Below, one piece after another: positions 20,787 to 25,449 of a stretch of DNA of 25,449 nucleotides. Location of the stretch: the IMG/VR virus record IMGVR_UViG_3300031999_000173, positions 1 to 25,449 of that record; one strand, 5' to 3'. Every line of letters starts with the position of its first letter. The stretch's first letter is position 1. The DNA is from a virus. The notes under the pieces were generated by a model. The model did not search any database. It was not told the DNA's origin and saw only the letters and a program-made list of their open reading frames with translations. A program made the position numbers and the translations under genes.

Positions 20787-22315
20787 ACCCGAACGCCGTC
20801 GCCGCCGGGCGAATATTCCGCGAACGCCTTGACCGCCTTGTCATTATACAACAAGACGACGAAGCGCTTGCGGCGTCTTTCCGAAAGTACAAGAACGACC
20901 CGGTTCAATATATTAATGACTGGTTTGTCACCTACGACCCGCGCGAAAAGCCCGCTTTAATGCCGTTCATTCTTTGGCCGAAGCAAGTTGAATATTTGCT
21001 TTGGTTACGGGAACGGTACGAAAAGAAAGAAGATTTTCTTGTTGAAAAGTCCAGGGACGCGGGCGCGACTTATTTAAACATGGCGTTCAGTCTTTGGCTT
21101 TGGCGGTTTTATCCTGGTTCGAAAATCGGTTTCGGTTCCCGAAAAGAAATGTTAGTTGACCGCCTGGGCGACCCGGATTCGATATTCGAAAAAGGGCGAA
21201 TAATGCTTCGGTATTTACCAAACGAATATTTACCGAACGGTTTCGACCCGGACACACACACGCCATTTTTAAAAATCATTAATCCGTCAAATGGAAATAC
21301 AATCACCGGCGAAGCGGGCGACAATATCGGACGCGGCGGTCGAAATTCTCTTTATTTTAAGGACGAATCGGGGCATTATGAACACGCGGAAAAAATCGAC
21401 GCCGCGCTTTCAATGAATTCCGACGTCAAGGGCGACATTTCAACGCCGAACGGAACCGGGAACCCGTTTTATAAAAAGCGCGTCGGCGGGTTTTTCAAAG
21501 TATTCTTTTTTGACTGGCGGGACGACCCGAGAAAAGATGACGCCTGGTATAAGCGCGAACTTGACAAGAACGGCCCGGTCATTATGGCCCGCGAAGTTGA
21601 CCGGTCTTATACTGAAAGCGTTGAACGAATTTGTATTCCGGCGAACTATGTTCAAGCGGCGGTTAATTACCCGATTGCGGCCCAGGGCCAAAAAGTCGCG
21701 GGCCTGGACGTTGCAGACGAAGGCGACGACTTGAACGCTTTAACCTTGCGTCAAGGCGTCGTTTTAAATACCGTTGAATCCTGGAAGGAAGGGAACACCG
21801 GCGAAACGACCCGGCGGGCCGCCTGGACGTTGCAAAAGAACGACATAAACATTTTAAAATATGACTCAATAGGCGTCGGGGCCGGAGTTAAAAGCGAGAT
21901 AATGAACTGGAACGCCCGCGAAAAATTCAAGATACGCGGGCAGGGCGTCAACTTTGGGGCGGCGGTCACAGACAAAGACGTTATTCAAGGCAAGAAAAAT
22001 AAAGATATGTTTTTAAATTTGAAAGCCCAATTGTGGTGGGCGCTTCGACTTCGATTCGAAAAAACCTGGGAAACAAAAACCGGAAAACGAAAACACCCGC
22101 CCGAAGAAATGATTTCGATTATTAATCACCCGCAATTGATTCTTGAATTAAGTCAACAGCGTTATGAGTTCGACGAAGGTTCCGGACGCCTTCGCATGGA
22201 ATCAAAAAAGAAAATGAAAGCGAGAGGAATCGCGTCGCCGAACCTTGCCGATTCTCTTGTTATTTGCTTTTCGCCGGTTATTGGATTAGATTTAATAATG
22301 TTGACCCAGGACTAA
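20783..22315 (+). CDS. Terminase large subunit
   Basis: This 510-residue protein starts at ATG 20783. FILWPKQVEYLLWL precedes an adenine-binding and Walker A-like segment, E88KSRDAGAT96, in the deviant form found in large terminases. Walker B is NSLYFKDES near residues 186-194. The C-terminal nuclease begins with GLDVADEGDDLNAL near residue 312, which carries the first acidic residues of the RNase H-like site; LADSLVICF near the end fits the last acidic position. It powers DNA packaging through the portal and cuts the concatemer. Length and neighbours (small terminase, portal) are normal. Confidence 0.9.
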   Translation: MNPNAVAAGRIFRERLDRLVIIQQDDEALAASFRKYKNDPVQYINDWFVTYDPREKPALMPFILWPKQVEYLLWLRERYEKKEDFLVEKSRDAGATYLNMAFSLWLWRFYPGSKIGFGSRKEMLVDRLGDPDSIFEKGRIMLRYLPNEYLPNGFDPDTHTPFLKIINPSNGNTITGEAGDNIGRGGRNSLYFKDESGHYEHAEKIDAALSMNSDVKGDISTPNGTGNPFYKKRVGGFFKVFFFDWRDDPRKDDAWYKRELDKNGPVIMAREVDRSYTESVERICIPANYVQAAVNYPIAAQGQKVAGLDVADEGDDLNALTLRQGVVLNTVESWKEGNTGETTRRAAWTLQKNDINILKYDSIGVGAGVKSEIMNWNAREKFKIRGQGVNFGAAVTDKDVIQGKKNKDMFLNLKAQLWWALRLRFEKTWETKTGKRKHPPEEMISIINHPQLILELSQQRYEFDEGSGRLRMESKKKMKARGIASPNLADSLVICFSPVIGLDLIMLTQD

Positions 22316-22337
22316 AACTTTAAAAAGGGGCTTTTTT

Positions 22338-23738
22338 GTGAAACGTAAATCCGGACAAGTCAAAGCGATTCGGAACGACCAGGCCGCGCCGCAAGCGTCC
22401 AGGGCCGACGGTTGGTTAAATCTTTTCACGGGACTTGGAATTCAAAACCGCGACAAAACACTTTCGACAACGGTTTCCCGCGATAACAACTTGCACGAAA
22501 CGGACTTGACTTTATTGTTCCGGTTCAACGGTCTTGCGAAACGAATTGTCGAATTGCCAGTCGGCGAAATGACCCGGAAAGGTTTCACAATAAAGAACGA
22601 TACCGACGGCGTTTTATTAAAAGCGTTTAACGATATGAACGTCGCGAAGGAATTCAGGAATTTAATTCGTTGGTCGAAAGTTTACGGCGGCGCGATTATG
22701 GTTCTTTGGATAGATGACGGTTCCGCCGATATGACCGTCCCGCTTAACGAAAAAGATATTCGTTCAATTTCAATGGTTCGCGTTTATCAGCGTTGGAGAA
22801 TTGACGCGACGACCGACATTGAAACCGATTATAAATCTATAAATTTTAACAAGCCGCGAACTTATGGCGTCTTTCCGGTTCGCGGTTCGCCGTTCCGGGT
22901 TCATTATTCCCGCGTTATTGCTATGGACGGTCTTGAACTTGCCGAAACCGAACGGCTTCAAAATAACGGGTGGGGCGATTCTGTTTACCAGGCAATGTTT
23001 GACCGCCTTCGCGCCCTGGGCGCTATTTACGGCGCGACTGATAACATAATGGAAGACTTTGTTCAAGGCGCTTTGACAATGAAAAATCTTCAAGAAATGA
23101 TTGCAGGCGGACAAGAAGACGTAATTAAAAAACGCCTTGATTTAATTGATATGTCCCGCCACGTTATTAATACTATGTTGCTTGACGAAAACGAAACGTA
23201 TGAGAAAAAGACGACAAGTATTTCAGGCCTTGCCGACGTCCTGGACAAATACAGTCAGTCACTAAGCGCCGTGACAGGAATTCCGGTCACGTTATTAATG
23301 GGCCAAAGCCCGGCGGGACTTTCCGCGACCGGCGCGTCGGATATTCGTTTTTGGTATGACAAAATTAAAAGCGAACAAGACGAAAGTTACAAGCCCGCGT
23401 TATATCGGTTTTTCTATTTACTGCAAATTGCAAAGCAGGGGCCGACCGGCGGAAAAGAAATCAAGAATTGGGAAATCGTTTTCGCGCCGCTTATGGAAAT
23501 GACCGAAACGGAAATCGTAACAAATAGAAAACTTCAAGCGGAAACGGACGCCGTATATATTACCAATGGCGTCTTGACACCGGACGAAGTCGCGATTTCA
23601 AGATTCGGCGGCGACAATTATTCGCTTGATACGAAACTATTTTCCGAAGACCGACAGGCCGCAAGCGACGGCGTCAAGGAACCAGGAACCGACAAAGACG
23701 AAGACGAACCCGACGGCCACGAAACAGAAGGGGCTTAA
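22338..23738 (+). CDS. Portal protein, DUF1073 type
   Basis: This 466-residue protein starts at GTG 22338 behind AAAAAGGGGCTTTT. Early segments LFRFNGLAKRIVELPVGEMT and the middle RWSKVYGGAIMVLWID match the DUF1073 portal family, as do SRVIAMDGLELAE and ITGIPVTLLMGQSPAGLSAT-like text (TGIPVTLLMGQSPAGLSATG). The final 30 residues are acidic and disordered. Twelve copies would form the ring at the head vertex through which DNA enters and leaves. Members of this Pfam family also gave rise to the Acb1 anti-CBASS enzymes, but length and position between terminase and MuF genes indicate the portal here. Confidence 0.85.
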   Translation: MKRKSGQVKAIRNDQAAPQASRADGWLNLFTGLGIQNRDKTLSTTVSRDNNLHETDLTLLFRFNGLAKRIVELPVGEMTRKGFTIKNDTDGVLLKAFNDMNVAKEFRNLIRWSKVYGGAIMVLWIDDGSADMTVPLNEKDIRSISMVRVYQRWRIDATTDIETDYKSINFNKPRTYGVFPVRGSPFRVHYSRVIAMDGLELAETERLQNNGWGDSVYQAMFDRLRALGAIYGATDNIMEDFVQGALTMKNLQEMIAGGQEDVIKKRLDLIDMSRHVINTMLLDENETYEKKTTSISGLADVLDKYSQSLSAVTGIPVTLLMGQSPAGLSATGASDIRFWYDKIKSEQDESYKPALYRFFYLLQIAKQGPTGGKEIKNWEIVFAPLMEMTETEIVTNRKLQAETDAVYITNGVLTPDEVAISRFGGDNYSLDTKLFSEDRQAASDGVKEPGTDKDEDEPDGHETEGA

Positions 23739-25418
23739 ATGCCGCTTAAAATATCGGCGTTCCAGGAACTTGTTTTAAAACGTCGCGCTTTGGGAATACA
23801 AAAAAAGAAATTGGGACGCTTGCCGAAAATATTGCACCCGACGCCCATTGAAAGACAATATTCGCGGGCGCTTGTTGCGATTGCGAAAAACATTCAAACA
23901 CAAACCGAAAAAGTTTTATTGTCCAGTCTTGAAGATGTTATCGCGGAACGTGACCGGGCCATAAACAAGACCGACGGCGTTCGCCTGGACGGATGGGCCG
24001 ACGACGCCGACCGTTTAATTAATTCCCTTAAAATGACTTTGGAAAATACGGTCTTATATCGACCGTCCCGCCTTGCCGCCGACATTGGACAAAAAACAAG
24101 CGCCTGGAATGATGTCCAATGGAGAAAGACAATGAAGGCGGTTATGGGCGTTGACTTTTTTCAGCGCGAACCCTGGCTTTCCGACATAATGAAATCTTTC
24201 GAAAAAGAAAACGTCGGTCTTATTAAATCAATAACCGACCAGGCCGTCAATAATATCGAAGGCATGGTTCACCGGGGCGTTACAAACGGCGACCGTTTTA
24301 CTAAAATTCAAAAACAAATTCAGAACCAATTTGACGTAACAAAGAACCGCGCCCGTCTTATTGCCCGCGACCAGGTTTCGAAACTTAACGGTCAAATAAC
24401 AATGACCCGACAAACCGCGTTAGGAATCGAAAAATATATTTGGCGAACATCGCTTGACGAGCGGGTTCGCGGAAACCCGGCGGGCAAATATCCGAACAGT
24501 CAATTTGACCATTGGGAACGCGAAGGACAAACATTTTCTTGGAACGACCCGCCGCCGGACGGCCACCCAGGACAAGCGATTCAATGCCGATGCACCGCCG
24601 AACCCGTTCTTTCGGAACTGGAAGACCTGGTCGAAGAAAAACCGGAAACGGAACCGGCGCCCGCGCCCGAAGCCGCGCCCGCGATTCCGGCCCAGGCCCA
24701 GGCAGTCGCGAAGGCAATCGAAGCGGCGGTTCCCGAACCGTTGACCGGACTCCCGCGTCTTTCAAGCGTTGTTAATAACGATTCAATTGTGAATTATGCA
24801 AAAGCCCATAAAATAGCGCAAGAAATAAATTTTGATAATAGTTTTCGCGAAAGAAGATGGGGAATTAAAATAATAAACGAAGCCGACCGGGTTAAAAAGG
24901 CGACTGTAATATTTACAGAGATTCAAAGAATTAAAAAAGCATACCCAAAATTTGAATGGCCGGAAATAAAAACTTTGCATATTACTAAAACAGAGGGGGG
25001 GCTTGCAAATAGCAACGCAAAAGCAAAAGTCGCGCAAGCTACAATTTCGGACGATATAACGCCCGAACGATGGGACGCAATTGAAGCATGGGAAAAAAAC
25101 AACAATAAACATTTTGGAGAAATCAGAAAAGAATCTCACACGGCATATTGTTTAAGACATGAAATAATGGGCCACATTCTTGAAGGCGAACGAAACGTCA
25201 CGGGGCCGCAATGGGAAAGTATATCTTCAAATTTTACGCGCGTATGGAGAAAAAAAAATGTTTCAGATTATGCCGGAAAATATATCGGGGAAAAAGGCAG
25301 GGGCGAATTTTTTTCAGATGCTTTTGCGACTTATACGTCGCCGTATTATTCCGAATTTCCACAATTACCGAAAATAATAACAGAATATTTTGATAAAATT
25401 TTAGACGGGAGTATTTAA
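23739..25418 (+). CDS. MuF-type head protein with C-terminal HExxGH metallopeptidase-like domain
   Basis: This 559-residue protein starts at ATG 23739, directly after the portal stop. Residues 1-290 form the phage head morphogenesis (Mu gpF/SPP1 gp7) region, ending in the hallmark G275HPGQAIQCRC285. An acidic, Pro/Ala-rich linker (about 290-335) leads to a separate domain. This has H474EIMGH479 and, 44 residues on, GE523FFSDAFATYTS, fitting a zinc metallopeptidase of HExxGH type with a downstream Glu ligand. The tail DNA from about 24780 is AT-richer than the MuF part. MuF proteins with swapped C-terminal enzyme domains are known as polymorphic toxins carried into the host with the DNA. A toxin or host-targeting protease is therefore likely here; its target is unknown. 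Confidence 0.75.
   Translation: MPLKISAFQELVLKRRALGIQKKKLGRLPKILHPTPIERQYSRALVAIAKNIQTQTEKVLLSSLEDVIAERDRAINKTDGVRLDGWADDADRLINSLKMTLENTVLYRPSRLAADIGQKTSAWNDVQWRKTMKAVMGVDFFQREPWLSDIMKSFEKENVGLIKSITDQAVNNIEGMVHRGVTNGDRFTKIQKQIQNQFDVTKNRARLIARDQVSKLNGQITMTRQTALGIEKYIWRTSLDERVRGNPAGKYPNSQFDHWEREGQTFSWNDPPPDGHPGQAIQCRCTAEPVLSELEDLVEEKPETEPAPAPEAAPAIPAQAQAVAKAIEAAVPEPLTGLPRLSSVVNNDSIVNYAKAHKIAQEINFDNSFRERRWGIKIINEADRVKKATVIFTEIQRIKKAYPKFEWPEIKTLHITKTEGGLANSNAKAKVAQATISDDITPERWDAIEAWEKNNNKHFGEIRKESHTAYCLRHEIMGHILEGERNVTGPQWESISSNFTRVWRKKNVSDYAGKYIGEKGRGEFFSDAFATYTSPYYSEFPQLPKIITEYFDKILDGSI
24995..25001 (+). repeat. Seven-G run inside the metallopeptidase-like domain
   Basis: Seven Gs encode part of TEGGLAN, upstream of the HExxGH motif. 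Gain or loss of one base would remove the predicted catalytic domain while leaving the head-assembly part intact. Confidence 0.6.
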
Positions 25419-25420
25419 AA

Positions 25421-25449
25421 ATGGGAAAACCAATTCCGCCGATAATTAA
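25421..25449 (+). CDS. Start of a downstream gene, cut by the window edge
   Basis: ATG 25421 follows the MuF stop by two bases with GGAG nine bases upstream, and MGKPIPPII is open to the end. By position it should belong to head assembly (for example a scaffold, protease or capsid gene), but nine residues give no identification. Confidence 0.4.

Noticed and set aside
24454-24775. Arg/Pro-rich frames overlapping the MuF linker
   Set aside because: They are out-of-frame shadows of the Pro/Ala-rich linker and have no start signals.

Overview
This window is part of a tailed double-stranded DNA bacteriophage or prophage genome. Every gene is on the + strand. Stop and start codons overlap repeatedly (TAATG, ATGA, GTGA), and GTG and TTG starts are common. 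The host cannot be read from the sequence. No integrase, tRNA, rRNA or CRISPR array was seen, and the window cuts one gene at each end.

Layout: (1) 2-5667, tail tip and fibre genes: a repeat-built fibre-like protein cut by the left edge, a large tail protein, a DUF2612-type baseplate protein and two paralogous fibre or collar proteins. (2) 5671-6349, lysis: an M15-type peptidase endolysin and a small holin candidate with a ten-G tract in its ribosome-binding site. (3) 6350-6694, terminators and control sequences. (4) 6695-11101, early genes: small zinc-binding proteins, a Rad52/Mgm101-like annealing protein and a DnaQ-like exonuclease. (5) 11098-11736, a promoter-terminator unit that may encode a small RNA, then a cluster of DnaA-box-like repeats that may be a replication origin. 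(6) 11737-13804, further early genes, including a RusA-like resolvase split by a frameshift. (7) 13805-15920, a foreign block. (8) 15920-18722, small accessory genes: a phospholipase A2-fold protein, zinc-ribbon proteins and a ribbon-helix-helix regulator with its own promoter. (9) 18719-25449, a ParB-methyltransferase fusion, small and large terminase, portal, and a MuF-type head protein with a C-terminal HExxGH metallopeptidase-like domain.

The most unusual part is 13843-15490. It reads as at least three consecutive integron-type gene cassettes with no integrase nearby. Each cassette starts at a GTTRRRY-like core site and has one gene in the same orientation. Each ends in a palindromic attC-like element, and the left half of that element (R'') is the reverse complement of the same cassette's own starting core site. 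This start-to-end match is exact for cassettes 1 and 3 and has one mismatch for cassette 2. It is the signature left by cassette circularisation. The cassettes encode a Tad1-like (Acb2/Tad1 hairpin) candidate anti-Thoeris protein, a phage-type C5 cytosine methyltransferase and a small conserved phage protein. A fourth, degenerate cassette may follow and then run into the remnant of a phage gene. My reading is that this phage acquired counter-defence genes through integron-style cassette recombination.

The phage genes use AAGGGGG-type ribosome-binding sites, whereas most cassette genes use AAAGGAG or GAAGGAG. Two phage regulatory genes have promoters whose -10 box lies six bases before the ATG, which implies leaderless transcripts. 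All functional calls are by eye from motifs and family knowledge; no database search was run.
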